A DNA stretch of 64,000 bases from Flagellimonas oceanensis (GCF_003992595.1 NZ_RZNA01000049.1:186001-250000); one strand, 5' to 3'. Numbered from the stretch's first letter, positions 37,688-46,647 are shown. The notes: generated by a model from the letters alone, not told the origin. Made by a program: numbers and translations.

Positions 37688-37704
37688 GCTGTTTGATTTT
37701 TAGC

Positions 37705-38427
37705 TCAGTCGTTGCATTCCCATTTAAAATTGGCCACAGGGTCATTGGAGGCCTCAGAGAGGTTATAATGCCACCATTCCGTCCTGATGGACCAAAAACC
37801 ATGGGCCTCCATGGTCTCCTTCAGTAATGTTCGGTTGTCCAATATCTCTTGGGGCAAATCCATATTATCGTGATAGGCCCTTTTTCCGAAGTAATCAAAA
37901 TCGGTACCCATATCCAGTTGGTTGCCTTCCATATCCACTAAGGTAATATCCACGGCACCCCCCTTGTTGTGGATGGAACCTTTGTCAGGGTTCGCCACAT
38001 ATTGGGGATTGGGAACGATTTCCCACATTTTGTATTGAACGGAGTTGGGGCGGTAACAATCGAAAAACTTGATTTTTACGCCCTTCTCCAAAAAGTCCTT
38101 ATTGGCCTCGATCAAGGCCTTTGCCGTTTTCACTCGGGTGTAGCATTCGGCACAATCATAGACCTTGGCTTTTAAAAAATTGTTCTCGGTGGCATACCGC
38201 ATATCGTAGGCAAAATCCTCACTGAAATCCGCCAATCGTACAAAAGTGGTGTCGGCCAGCCCTTCAAAGGTTTTCAAACTTGGTGCTTCTTCCTTTTCAA
38301 TGCCTTCTGCAATAGAATCCACAACTACCATCTCTGCTTCTTGAGCAGATTCTTTTCGGTCGGTTTTGGGCTTTTGTCGGCAACTTAGCGTCAAAATGAC
38401 AATCAATACAACAATTGGGTATTTCAT
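37705..38427 (-). CDS. D-alanyl-D-alanine dipeptidase (VanX/DdpX family) lipoprotein
   Basis: A 240-residue lipoprotein; the signal ends in the lipobox LTLSC (Cys 16). The peptidase M15D domain shows FFDCYRPNSVQYKMW and the zinc ligands in HNKGGAVDITLVD and EWWHYN. VanX-type enzymes split D-Ala-D-Ala. Being a lipoprotein, it works in the periplasm and may recycle or trim wall fragments. The next gene to the right encodes an esterase, and a D-amino-acid aminotransferase lies 1.5 kb away. A link to D-alanine use is plausible but inferred. Confidence 0.9.
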   Translation of the reverse strand: MKYPIVVLIVILTLSCRQKPKTDRKESAQEAEMVVVDSIAEGIEKEEAPSLKTFEGLADTTFVRLADFSEDFAYDMRYATENNFLKAKVYDCAECYTRVKTAKALIEANKDFLEKGVKIKFFDCYRPNSVQYKMWEIVPNPQYVANPDKGSIHNKGGAVDITLVDMEGNQLDMGTDFDYFGKRAYHDNMDLPQEILDNRTLLKETMEAHGFWSIRTEWWHYNLSEASNDPVANFKWECND

Positions 38428-38433
38428 CTGAAT

Positions 38434-39153
38434 TTAATTTATGCGTTTTTGTTTGGCGATCCAAGTGTAGAGGGAATCTGTGGTATAGGCCCTGTCCCAG
38501 GCATTGTGCCCCACGCCTTTGTATCTGGTATAGCGCACATCGTGCCCCATTTCCCGTAATTTTTCGACCATTTTATCGGATTCCTCCACATCGATCACAT
38601 CGTCCTGATCCCCATGAAAAACCCAAATGGGCATAGCCTTATCCATCCAATGGGCATAGGGTAAGGGCGTCATCCCACACACAACGGCCATAGCAGCGAA
38701 CTTTTCAGGATATTGTGTGGCCAACTCCCACGATGCGCTACCTCCCCTGCTCAATCCGGTCAAATAGATCCTTTTTTTGTCCACACGGTTGGCATCGACC
38801 ACGGAATCCAATAATTTAACCACTGCATCGGTATTCCACCATTTTTTTGCATGGGGGTTTTGAGGGGCCAATATCAAAAATGGAAAATGCTTGCCTTCAG
38901 CTAACATTTTGGGTGGCCCGGTATCTTTGATTTCTTCCACATTTCTCCCGGATTCCCCTCCACCATGAAGAAAGAGCAACAAACCAAAATCATCATCGGA
39001 ATCAAAATAATCTTCGGGATAATACAAATAGTATTTTAGGTTTTCCTTGGTTACCGTCTCCAATTCGTCCTGCACCAAATGGGATTGTGCGGCACAGGCC
39101 TGAAGCACAAGTGTAGTGCCCAGTAAAAAAAGGTTGAATAATTTCTTTTGCAT
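38434..39153 (-). CDS. Lipoprotein alpha/beta hydrolase (carboxylesterase/prolyl-oligopeptidase-like)
   Basis: A 239-residue hydrolase with a lipoprotein signal (lipobox VLQAC, Cys 20). The catalytic parts are LFLHGGGESGRNV, the nucleophile LTGLSRGGSASWELA (Ser near residue 125), an acid in GDQDDVIDVEES, and GVGHNAWDRAY at the C-terminus. It resembles small feruloyl-esterase or phospholipase/carboxylesterase-like proteins. The gene follows the nucleotidase gene after 12 bases and precedes ddpX after six bases, so all are co-transcribed. Substrate unknown. Confidence 0.85.
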   Translation of the reverse strand: MQKKLFNLFLLGTTLVLQACAAQSHLVQDELETVTKENLKYYLYYPEDYFDSDDDFGLLLFLHGGGESGRNVEEIKDTGPPKMLAEGKHFPFLILAPQNPHAKKWWNTDAVVKLLDSVVDANRVDKKRIYLTGLSRGGSASWELATQYPEKFAAMAVVCGMTPLPYAHWMDKAMPIWVFHGDQDDVIDVEESDKMVEKLREMGHDVRYTRYKGVGHNAWDRAYTTDSLYTWIAKQKRIN

Positions 39154-39165
39154 TGTGGCTACAAG

Positions 39166-39687
39166 TTACAAAAGTTTGTCCGCTATATCCCTCCAGGTAT
39201 CGGCCCTTTCGAAAAGGGTCACTTGGGTATTGTGCGGTGATGTAAACATAATGGACCTGCCTTCAAAAGGCCCAAGGTTTTTGCTTCGATCATCAATAAG
39301 AACATCGCCTTTCAATACATGCTTGTTACCACATAGGATTCGATTTTGCCATGGGATAAAGGGAAAAAACTCATCCAACCAATCCGATTTTTCCCGTAGG
39401 GACTGTGGAAATTCCATGGCTGCGGAGGCAATGTACACATCGTGCTTCTTGCTCAACGCCTCAAGCACTTCTTGACTATCGGGAATGATCTTTAAATTTT
39501 GGAAAAAACCATCACGTCTGGTATGATCTTTTATGGACTGTTGATGCGCTTCGGGAACACATTGCCAAAACTCTTTGCCATAGCATTCATCTACTTTTAT
39601 CTCGGCATTGTACTCTTGATTATAAATATCTATGTGGGCATGATAGGCATCGGCAATTACCTCATCCATATCTACAAAAATGGTCAT
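39166..39687 (-). CDS. 5'(3')-deoxyribonucleotidase-like HAD phosphatase
   Basis: The frame opens at 39726, but the ATG at 39687 gives MTIFVDMDEVIADAYHAHI, placing the HAD motif I at the usual N-terminal position; this is 173 residues. Other signs are the motif II-like IASAAMEF, a lysine in VLKGDVLIDDRSKNLGPF that serves motif III, and DD as motif IV. The family removes phosphate from deoxynucleotides. It heads the four-gene hydrolase run on the minus strand, although its role seems unrelated to the exported enzymes behind it. Confidence 0.85.
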   Translation of the reverse strand: MTIFVDMDEVIADAYHAHIDIYNQEYNAEIKVDECYGKEFWQCVPEAHQQSIKDHTRRDGFFQNLKIIPDSQEVLEALSKKHDVYIASAAMEFPQSLREKSDWLDEFFPFIPWQNRILCGNKHVLKGDVLIDDRSKNLGPFEGRSIMFTSPHNTQVTLFERADTWRDIADKLL

Positions 39688-39833
39688 GTATTCTCTTTTT
39701 TTGTGAAGTACGATAAAACTCTTCAAAGATTAAAATAAATGTATGGACTACTGTCATGGATTCCATAAAAAGGCGCTTTGTTTTTATGAAATTTCACAAA
39801 ATCAACCAACGTATTTTCTAAACACAATGGCTG

Positions 39834-39859
39834 AATTTTTATTTATATAAATAAAAATT
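39834..39859. repeat. 26-base perfect AT palindrome before the aminotransferase gene
   Basis: The 26 bases read the same on both strands. The sequence is only A and T and lies 36 bases before the ATG at 39896, in the gap between divergent genes. It could be an operator or a cruciform-forming site; no terminator function is needed here because both flanking genes start from this gap. Confidence 0.5.
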
Positions 39860-39895
39860 ACCTTCACAGGAAGAATCACTCAAAACCAACCTTAC

Positions 39896-40774
39896 ATGCT
39901 CCCTAAAGGAAACTTTCCTGAAAAAGTCTATTTAAACGGCGAAATAGTGTCGGCAGAAGATGCCCAAATCTCGGTTTTTGATCGCGGATTTTTGTTCGGC
40001 GACGGCATTTATGAAGTCATGGTACAATTGGAAAATGGCATTTTTTACAAAAAAGCACATCTTGATAGATTACAAGAGAACCTGGATAAAATCGGTATCC
40101 ATTATGACGTAAACGAAATCGATGACCAGCTGCATACACTTCTAGAATCGTCCAATCTCACAAATGATTCCTGTTTGGTCTATATGCAGGTCACTCGTGG
40201 AACAGCTCCCAGAAAACACTCCTACCCCAAAGGGGTGCCCGCCACCGTAATGATGTACGCCCTTCCGTATACACTGCCTGCGATCAATCCAAAACACATG
40301 AAAGCCATTCTGGAACCCGATTTCAGGTGGCATCGATGTGACATTAAATCCATTTCACTGCTCGGCAATATCATGACGAATGAATCGGCGATGGAGGCAC
40401 ATACGGATGAAGCTGCCCTGGTGCGAAATGGAGTGATTGCAGAAGGTTCACATACCAACATCTTCTTTGTGAAAAACGGGACCGTGATCACACATCCTGC
40501 CAATGAGCATATTTTGAACGGTATCAGTAGGCAGATTGTGCTCCAACTTTGCAAGAACCTGGAAATCCCTGTGATTGAAAAACCCGTGGCAGAAAACGAT
40601 GTCAAGGATATGGATGAGGCGTTTTTCACGGGCACTACGACCCAAGTGGCTTCCATAGCGCAATTGGGCGAACATACTTTTTACACCAATGATAACCTGG
40701 GGAAGGTAACCCAAAAATTACAGGAAGCCTTCGCTGAGCTAAGAACAGTGGACTCCGCACAATCGACATTGTAA
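39896..40774 (+). CDS. dat: D-amino-acid aminotransferase (class IV PLP enzyme)
   Basis: A 292-residue fold-type IV aminotransferase. The PLP lysine is in RCDIKSISLLGNIM near residue 153, preceded by FDRGFLFGDGIYEVM (about 38-52), and followed by EGSHTNIFFVKNG and TGTTTQVA. The RCDIKS context is that of D-alanine aminotransferase and differs from the branched-chain aminotransferase motif. It converts D-alanine plus 2-oxoglutarate to pyruvate and D-glutamate. It is followed 21 bases later by an M20 metallohydrolase. An aminodeoxychorismate lyase is a less likely alternative. Confidence 0.82.
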   Translation: MLPKGNFPEKVYLNGEIVSAEDAQISVFDRGFLFGDGIYEVMVQLENGIFYKKAHLDRLQENLDKIGIHYDVNEIDDQLHTLLESSNLTNDSCLVYMQVTRGTAPRKHSYPKGVPATVMMYALPYTLPAINPKHMKAILEPDFRWHRCDIKSISLLGNIMTNESAMEAHTDEAALVRNGVIAEGSHTNIFFVKNGTVITHPANEHILNGISRQIVLQLCKNLEIPVIEKPVAENDVKDMDEAFFTGTTTQVASIAQLGEHTFYTNDNLGKVTQKLQEAFAELRTVDSAQSTL

Positions 40775-40795
40775 ATATGAAGAAATGATGAAATC

Positions 40796-42085
40796 ATGAA
40801 AAAAATCACATTCAGCATCTTTTTGGTTTTGGGCGTTTTTTCCAGTTCCATAACTGCCCAAGAAATTCAAAAAAAATATGCTAAAGAAGTAGCGCGTTTG
40901 GCTCAAAAAAAACAGGTCAAGGAAGCGTTTGCCCAGATTAAGGCACAAATGGATCAAACCACGGCCGACCTTATTACCTTGACAGAGATTTTAGCTCCTC
41001 CGTTCATGGAAGAGGAAAGAGGCAAAGTGTTTGCCAAGATGCTTGAAGAAGCTGGGGTTGACAGTATCTGGACAGATAAGGTGGGAAATGTTATCGGGTT
41101 GCGAAAAGGCACCTCAGGCGAATCCGGCTATGTAGGCGTGGATGCCCACTTGGACGTTGTTTTTCCAGAAGGAACGGATGTGACCGTCAAAAAAGTCGGA
41201 GACACCCTAAAAGCTCCTGGCATCGGGGACGACACCCGAGGTTTGGCAATGGTCATCAGTATGCTCAAGGCCATGAACAAATCCGGGATAAAGACCGAAA
41301 AAGACATCTTGTTCGTTGGTACGGTGGGCGAAGAAGGTCTCGGTGACCTACGCGGCATGAAGTACATGTTCAACGAATCCGGATTGGATATTGATTCCTG
41401 GATCGCCATAGATGGTGGTAGTCTGGGCCGTATTAGCAATGCTGGATTGGGTTCCAAACGATACAAATTGCACATTAAAGGACAGGGCGGGCACTCATGG
41501 GGTTCCTTTGGATTGGCGAATCCGCACCATGCTCTTGGCAGGGCCATTACCGTTTTTTCTGATGCGGCTTGGGAATACACTTCCAGCACTATGCCAAAAA
41601 CCAGTTTCAATGTCGGTAGAATCGGTGGGGGTACTTCTGTAAACTCGATTCCGTTTGAATCTTGGATGGAAGTGGATATGCGTGCCATCGAACCCAAAAA
41701 CCTCGATGAAATTGAAATCATTTTCAAGGAATCCGTGGAAAAGGCCATAACGGAATACAATGCCAGTGGAGTGCGTGGCGAGGTTACTTATGAACTCATT
41801 AAAATCGGTGATAGACCATCAGGGGAATTACCCGCTTCCCTCCCCTTGATTCAAAGAACCATGGCTGCGACCAAGCTTTTTGGTGCAACGCCCAGACTGG
41901 GACGGGGTTCGACCAACATCAATATTCCCGTTGCCAAAGGAATTCCCGCTGTTTGCATCGGCAGGGGCGGAAAAGGTGGTGGCGCCCACTCCCTGCACGA
42001 ATGGTACTTGAACGATGAGGAAAGTGATGAATCCATACAATTGGCACTATTGATAACATTGGCTCAAACAGGTTTAGTCAAATAA
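40796..42085 (+). CDS. Exported M20-family metallopeptidase
   Basis: A 429-residue secreted zinc hydrolase with a signal peptide (ending SSSITAQ, about residue 22). Metal ligands and catalytic residues appear in VDAHLDVVFPEGTD, GIGDDTRGLAM, the VGEEGLGDLRGM pair of glutamates, and the late GGGAHSLHEWY histidine. A lid domain separates the two halves. The family hydrolyses peptides or N-acyl amino acids. It is likely co-transcribed with the aminotransferase, so it may release amino acids that enzyme then uses. Confidence 0.88.
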   Translation: MKKITFSIFLVLGVFSSSITAQEIQKKYAKEVARLAQKKQVKEAFAQIKAQMDQTTADLITLTEILAPPFMEEERGKVFAKMLEEAGVDSIWTDKVGNVIGLRKGTSGESGYVGVDAHLDVVFPEGTDVTVKKVGDTLKAPGIGDDTRGLAMVISMLKAMNKSGIKTEKDILFVGTVGEEGLGDLRGMKYMFNESGLDIDSWIAIDGGSLGRISNAGLGSKRYKLHIKGQGGHSWGSFGLANPHHALGRAITVFSDAAWEYTSSTMPKTSFNVGRIGGGTSVNSIPFESWMEVDMRAIEPKNLDEIEIIFKESVEKAITEYNASGVRGEVTYELIKIGDRPSGELPASLPLIQRTMAATKLFGATPRLGRGSTNINIPVAKGIPAVCIGRGGKGGGAHSLHEWYLNDEESDESIQLALLITLAQTGLVK

Positions 42086-42111
42086 GACAAAGAATTTTAT
42101 TTTTTTAACTT

Positions 42112-42126
42112 GTCATTTCCAATGAC
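42112..42126. repeat. Short hairpin after the M20 gene
   Basis: GTCATT and AATGAC pair over six bases around a TCC loop, 27 bases after the M20 stop. A run of T precedes rather than follows it on the plus strand, so it is not a textbook terminator. It marks the edge between ordinary genes and the AT-rich lanthipeptide cluster. Confidence 0.35.
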
Positions 42127-42246
42127 GCCATTTCAATTTAAAATTTGAAAAATTTTTTATAATCAATATATAACCTAATAAAATGAATAAGGTAATTAAC
42201 AAATACCAAAATTATAACTCTATGCTTAATAGTTTTATATTTAAGC

Positions 42247-44448
42247 ATGCCATATAAATCATTCCCTTTTTATCGTCAATTAGATCAAATGGATTGCGGC
42301 CCAACCTGTTTGCGTATGGTTGCAAAACATCATGGAAAATCCTATTCTGTTGATTATTTAAGGAAAAAATCAAATATTACCCGTGAAGGAGTTTCAATAG
42401 GTGATATTGCAGAAGCTGCAGAGTCAATTGGTTATCATACTTTGGCAGTTAGTCTGGACTTTAAAACCGTAGTAGAAGAAGTCCCTCTTCCTTGCATTGC
42501 TCATTGGCGGCAACGACATTTTATAGTGGTATACGCAATAAAAAAAGATATAGTTTATGTTGCTGACCCCGCACATGGTTTGATAGAATATTCAAGAGAT
42601 GAATTTCTACAAGGCTGGATAGGCAAAAATACCAATGAGATTTCTGAGGGCTTCCTGCTTTTATTAGAGCCTACTCCCAAATTTTATGAAAATGAAATAG
42701 AGAATAAACACAAATATGGTTTCAAATTCCTTCTATGGTACTTTAAGCCCTATAAAAAGTATATAATTCAACTTTTTTTGGGATTATTTGTTGGAAGCCT
42801 ATTGCAATTGATATTTCCGTTTTTAACCCAAGCTGTAGTAGATTATGGTATAAATTATCAGAATTTAAACTTTATTTATTTAATTCTAATCGCCCAGCTT
42901 ACTTTATTTATATCTCAAACAACAGTTAATCTTATACGTGGTTGGATTCTATTACACATGACAAGCAGAATTAATATTAATTTAATCTCCGATTTTTTAA
43001 TGAAGTTAATGCGTTTGCCAATCGCCTTCTTTGATTCGAAAAATACAGGGGACATTATTCAAAGAATTTATGATCATGACAGAATTCAGGAGTTTTTATC
43101 AAACACTACTTTAAACACTCTATTCTCTGCTTTTAACTTAATTGTATTTGGGTTTGTACTGGCATATTATAATCTTTCAATTTTTGCTATATTTTTTATT
43201 GGATCCTTTGTTTATATTGGATGGACTCTTTTGTTCTTAAAGAAAAGGGAAGAGCTTGATTATAAACGTTTTGATCAAGCGGCAGATAATCAAAGTAGTA
43301 TTTATCAATTGATTTCTGGTATGCAGGAAATAAAATTGAACGGCTCGGAACGAAGACGGCGTTGGGAGTGGGAAGCCATACAGGTAAAATTGTTTAAGGT
43401 TTCAATAAAGAGTTTGACCTTGTCACAGGCACAAAATACTGGAGGGCAGTTTTTTAACGAACTCAAAAATATCTTAATCACATTTATAGCTGCTAAATCG
43501 GTAATTGAAGGAAGCCTTACCTTGGGTATGATGCTTTCAGTACAATACATCATAGGGCAGTTAAATCTTCCTATAAATAACCTAATCACTTTTATTCAAA
43601 CGGGTCAGGATGCTAAAATAAGCCTGGAAAGACTAGCCGAGATACATTCTAAAGATGATGAGGAACTATTAGACGATAATATTACCAATGATTTTCCTGA
43701 GAGTAAAGATATTAATATAAGGAATCTGACCTTTCGTTACGGCGGTAAAAGTTCTCCAAAAGTGTTGAACAAGATTAACTTAACAATACCTGAAGGAAAA
43801 GTAACAGCTATTGTAGGTGCCAGTGGAAGTGGTAAAACAACACTTATCAAACTGTTGTTGAAATTTTATGAGCCGACCAAAGGTGATATTCTGATTGGAA
43901 AAATCAATTTAAGGAATATAGGGACTAACTTTTGGAGAAAAAATTGTGGCAGCGTAATGCAGGATGGATTTCTGTTTGGAGACACTATTACCAGGAACAT
44001 TACCGAATCAGATTCAGAAAGTCTTGTTGATAAAACTAGACTTTTAAATGCTGTGGGTGTTGCCAATATCGAAAATTTCATTGAACAATTGCCTTTGGGG
44101 TTCAATACTAAAATTGGCAGTAGTGGCGCCAACATTAGTGGAGGACAAAAACAACGAATTTTAATCGCAAGATCTGTTTATAAAAACCCAGATTACATAT
44201 TCTTTGATGAGGCTACCAGCGCATTGGACGCCAGTAACGAAAAAATTATTATGGATAAATTAGAAAAATTTTATAAAGGAAAGACTGTGGTGGTGGTGGC
44301 ACACCGATTGAGCACCGTAAAAAATGCAGACCAAATTATTTTTTTGGACAATGGTAAGATTGCAGAAAGTGGGAATCACTTAGAATTAACAAAAAAGAAA
44401 GGTCTATATTATAATTTAGTAAAAAATCAATTAGAACTTGGTAGCTAA
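42247..44448 (+). CDS. Peptidase-containing ABC exporter for the lanthipeptide (PCAT)
   Basis: A 733-residue ABC transporter with three parts. The N-terminal C39 cysteine peptidase has its nucleophile in QMDCGPTCLRMVAKHH (about residues 14-28), the histidine in HWRQRHFIVV and the acid in VADPAHG. About six membrane helices follow (about 170-440). The ATPase domain has Walker A VGASGSGKTTLIKLL, signature NISGGQKQRI and Walker B YIFFDEATSALD. Such exporters cut a peptide leader after a double glycine and move the core out of the cytoplasm. The precursor in this cluster ends its leader in GG, so the two fit. It overlaps nothing but sits one base before its adaptor gene. Confidence 0.95.
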   Translation: MPYKSFPFYRQLDQMDCGPTCLRMVAKHHGKSYSVDYLRKKSNITREGVSIGDIAEAAESIGYHTLAVSLDFKTVVEEVPLPCIAHWRQRHFIVVYAIKKDIVYVADPAHGLIEYSRDEFLQGWIGKNTNEISEGFLLLLEPTPKFYENEIENKHKYGFKFLLWYFKPYKKYIIQLFLGLFVGSLLQLIFPFLTQAVVDYGINYQNLNFIYLILIAQLTLFISQTTVNLIRGWILLHMTSRININLISDFLMKLMRLPIAFFDSKNTGDIIQRIYDHDRIQEFLSNTTLNTLFSAFNLIVFGFVLAYYNLSIFAIFFIGSFVYIGWTLLFLKKREELDYKRFDQAADNQSSIYQLISGMQEIKLNGSERRRRWEWEAIQVKLFKVSIKSLTLSQAQNTGGQFFNELKNILITFIAAKSVIEGSLTLGMMLSVQYIIGQLNLPINNLITFIQTGQDAKISLERLAEIHSKDDEELLDDNITNDFPESKDINIRNLTFRYGGKSSPKVLNKINLTIPEGKVTAIVGASGSGKTTLIKLLLKFYEPTKGDILIGKINLRNIGTNFWRKNCGSVMQDGFLFGDTITRNITESDSESLVDKTRLLNAVGVANIENFIEQLPLGFNTKIGSSGANISGGQKQRILIARSVYKNPDYIFFDEATSALDASNEKIIMDKLEKFYKGKTVVVVAHRLSTVKNADQIIFLDNGKIAESGNHLELTKKKGLYYNLVKNQLELGS

Positions 44449-44449
44449 A

Positions 44450-45778
44450 ATGACAGATTACCAAAACGATATAAAACAAAAAATCAACCTGCTAGACGAA
44501 CGTTCCGACCAAGTAAATGAGATTTTAGGCAAAGCCCCTAGTTGGGTGGTTCGGTCTGGTATTACAGTAGTCTTTATTATTGTACTTTTGTTAATTTTTG
44601 GATCTGCCCTCATAAGTTATAATGACATTATTCCTGCAGAGATTACCATAACCAGCAAAAATCCTCCCGTATACCTTAAATCGAAAACCTCTGGTAGACT
44701 TACCCATATTTTTGTGGAAGCGAATCAACAAGTTAAGGCAAATGAAATACTTGCCGAAATTGAAAATACAGCAAAGTTAGAGGATGTTATCTATTTAAGA
44801 GATAAAATTAACGCTTTCAATGCAAAAATTTTAGACTTAGATTCATTGCAATACGTCTTTCCACCCTATTTAGATTTAGGCACTATACAAATCGCTTATG
44901 GTGAATTTTTGACCCAATATCAAAACTACATCCTATTCTTAACATTATCACCAACTGAAAGAGAATCAGCATTGATTGACAATCAACTTAGGGAACAAAA
45001 ATCCTTTTTAGACAAGCAGCAAAGACAATTGAACATCTTTAAAGAAGATTTGAAACTTTCCAAAAGTAGTTATGACCGTTATGTCTCCTTATATGAAAAA
45101 GGTGTCATTTCAAAAGCGGAGTATGAAAATGCTGCTCGAGAATATCTCTCAGACAAACAACAATATCAGAATTTCTTAAAGGGTATATCAAACACTCAGA
45201 TTGCTATTGCCAATTTTAACAATCTATTGACCAAATCCAATATTCAGGGTACTGAGTTTAAAAACAACTATAAACAGCAATTAGATAAAGCTTATCAAAT
45301 TTTAAACAATGAACTTTCATCATGGGAACGTCATTTTCTGATTAAAAGCCCGATAGCAGGGAAAGTCACCTTATTTGATATTTGGAACCAAAACCAGAAC
45401 GTTAACGCAGGTGAAACTCTCTTTACTGTAATACCCAATAACCTAGACGAAATAATTGGTAGGGTTAAACTACCAATTCGAAATTCAGGTAAGGTAAAGA
45501 TAGGCCAAAAAGTAATAGTTAAATTAGCTAACTATCCCTTTGAAGAATGGGGAAGTTTAGAAGGGGAAATTCAAAATATATCACAAGTTCCTAATCAGGA
45601 TGCTGAAGAAGCTTTTTACACGTTATACATTAAACTAAACAGCTTAACTACTTCATATCAAAAACACATTGACTTTAAACAAGAGATGCAGGGTACTGCG
45701 GAGATAATAGTGGAGGAACTAACAATATTACAAAGAATTTTTTATCAGCTAAGAAAAGTATTTAATGACAACTCCTAA
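44450..45778 (+). CDS. HlyD-family adaptor of the peptide exporter
   Basis: A 442-residue membrane-fusion protein. An N-terminal cytoplasmic stretch leads into one membrane helix (VVFIIVLLLIFGSALIS, about 44-60), a lipoyl-like half motif (SGRLTHIFVEANQQVKANEIL), a long coiled coil (about 180-285) and the second lipoyl half followed by a beta-barrel domain. I choose the ATG at 44450, one base after the exporter stop, instead of the TTG at 44438. It links the inner-membrane exporter to an outer-membrane channel, which is not encoded here and would be TolC-like. Confidence 0.92.
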   Translation: MTDYQNDIKQKINLLDERSDQVNEILGKAPSWVVRSGITVVFIIVLLLIFGSALISYNDIIPAEITITSKNPPVYLKSKTSGRLTHIFVEANQQVKANEILAEIENTAKLEDVIYLRDKINAFNAKILDLDSLQYVFPPYLDLGTIQIAYGEFLTQYQNYILFLTLSPTERESALIDNQLREQKSFLDKQQRQLNIFKEDLKLSKSSYDRYVSLYEKGVISKAEYENAAREYLSDKQQYQNFLKGISNTQIAIANFNNLLTKSNIQGTEFKNNYKQQLDKAYQILNNELSSWERHFLIKSPIAGKVTLFDIWNQNQNVNAGETLFTVIPNNLDEIIGRVKLPIRNSGKVKIGQKVIVKLANYPFEEWGSLEGEIQNISQVPNQDAEEAFYTLYIKLNSLTTSYQKHIDFKQEMQGTAEIIVEELTILQRIFYQLRKVFNDNS

Positions 45779-45899
45779 AAGCTCCCTATTTAGAACAAGT
45801 TATAATTATTTTGACATTTTTAAAAATGATAATGAATCAGATAACTATCGGAACATTTTAGTTGCTAACAATTTATTAATTCCATTTTCTTTCCTTTAA
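45765..45899 (+). CDS. Possible 44-residue protein overlapping the adaptor gene end
   Basis: An ATG at 45765 lies inside the end of the adaptor gene, in another frame, and opens a 44-residue frame that ends at 45899. The product starts MTTPKSSLFRTSYNYFDIF, is polar and aromatic, and ends in a hydrophobic tail (NNLLIPFSFL). There is no leader-peptide signature and no Cys, so it is not a precursor. It could be a small accessory or immunity-type peptide, or chance; length and overlap leave it uncertain. Confidence 0.3.
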   Translation: MTTPKSSLFRTSYNYFDIFKNDNESDNYRNILVANNLLIPFSFL

Positions 45900-45918
45900 T
45901 GATAGCATAAAAATCAAA

Positions 45919-45950
45919 AGCCCTCCAAATAAAATCTAAAATGAAGGGCT
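45919..45950 (-). terminator. Bidirectional-type terminator between adaptor and precursor genes
   Basis: AGCCCT (45919-45924) pairs with AGGGCT (45945-45950). On the minus strand the stem is followed by TTTTGATTTTT, a T-rich tract, so it best ends the precursor transcript. It lies between two convergent genes and could also stop the exporter transcript. Confidence 0.65.
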
Positions 45951-45986
45951 ATTAAATAACATTTCTTAATTCAAGCATATCCCATA

Positions 45987-46175
45987 TTAACAACATTTAG
46001 TTTCAGAAGGCGTATAACAAACTTGAAGACCCCCACAAGTGTGACTACCACCACAAAGACAACTTCCTCCAGCAGATGGTGTATTGCTACCATAGGTTCC
46101 ACCTTTAATTGAAGATTCCGTTAATTTAGAAATTACTTTCTTGTTTAATTTAAGTAACACTTTCTTTTTTTTCAT
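45987..46175 (-). CDS. Class I lanthipeptide precursor peptide
   Basis: A 62-residue peptide of leader plus core. The 26-residue leader (MKKKKVLLKLNKKVISK, then LTESSIKGG) is basic, contains the LNKK-I-KL pattern of Bacteroidota lanthipeptide leaders, and ends in GG, the cut site for C39 peptidases. The 36-residue core begins TYGSNTPS, has six cysteines and ten Ser or Thr residues, and many glycines. Cys are at core positions 13, 15, 21, 27, 35 and 36. This supplies the residues for dehydration by LanB and ring closure by LanC. The gene is convergent with the exporter and separated from the modification operon by IS elements. It is too short for most automatic gene calls. Confidence 0.9.
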   Translation of the reverse strand: MKKKKVLLKLNKKVISKLTESSIKGGTYGSNTPSAGGSCLCGGSHTCGGLQVCYTPSETKCC

Positions 46176-46380
46176 AATTATATGTTTTAAAGTTCCACGT
46201 CAAGATAAGTATTTTCCCTCATTAAATAATGACTTTTATTTATTTTTTTAACATTGATTTTAATAAAAAATCAAATAGTACGGATAAATTAAGGATGTTC
46301 GTAAAAACGAAATGTAACCCTCCCTAAAAATCGGACTGGTCGGAATTAGACAAAAAGTTTAATTTTAACAGTCAGATATT

Positions 46381-46647
46381 ATGAAGAGAACCAAGTTTAC
46401 AGAGAGCCAGATCGTATCCTGCATCAAGCAGTACGAATCAGGGGTCAAAGTGGATCAGATCTGCAGGGAGATGGGCATCCACAAGGCCACATTTTACAAT
46501 TGGAAGAAACGATATTCGGGGATGGACAGCCTCGAGCTCAAGCGCCTGAAGGAACTTGAGGAGGAGAACCGCAAGCTCAAGCAGATGTATGCGGACATGG
46601 CCCTTGACAACAAGATGCTCAAGGACGTGCTCTCAAAAAAGTGGTAG
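46381..46647 (+). CDS. IS3-family transposase OrfA
   Basis: An 88-residue DNA-binding subunit. The N-terminal helix-turn-helix is TESQIVSCIKQYESGVKVDQI with GIHKATFYNWKKRYSG, followed by a leucine-zipper helix (LKELEEENRKLKQMYADMAL). The frame ends with SKKW at a slippery site, A AAA AAG at 46635-46641. A ribosome sliding back one base there continues into orfB to make the full OrfAB transposase, as in other IS3 elements. OrfA alone usually acts as a repressor. Confidence 0.93.
   Translation: MKRTKFTESQIVSCIKQYESGVKVDQICREMGIHKATFYNWKKRYSGMDSLELKRLKELEEENRKLKQMYADMALDNKMLKDVLSKKW
46635..46641 (+). promoter_or_regulatory. Programmed -1 ribosomal frameshift site in the IS element
   Basis: AAAAAAG, set in the orfA frame as A AAA AAG, is the classic slippery heptamer of IS3 elements. 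It lies six bases before the orfA stop codon ends, where slipping back one base joins orfA to orfB. Confidence 0.85.
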
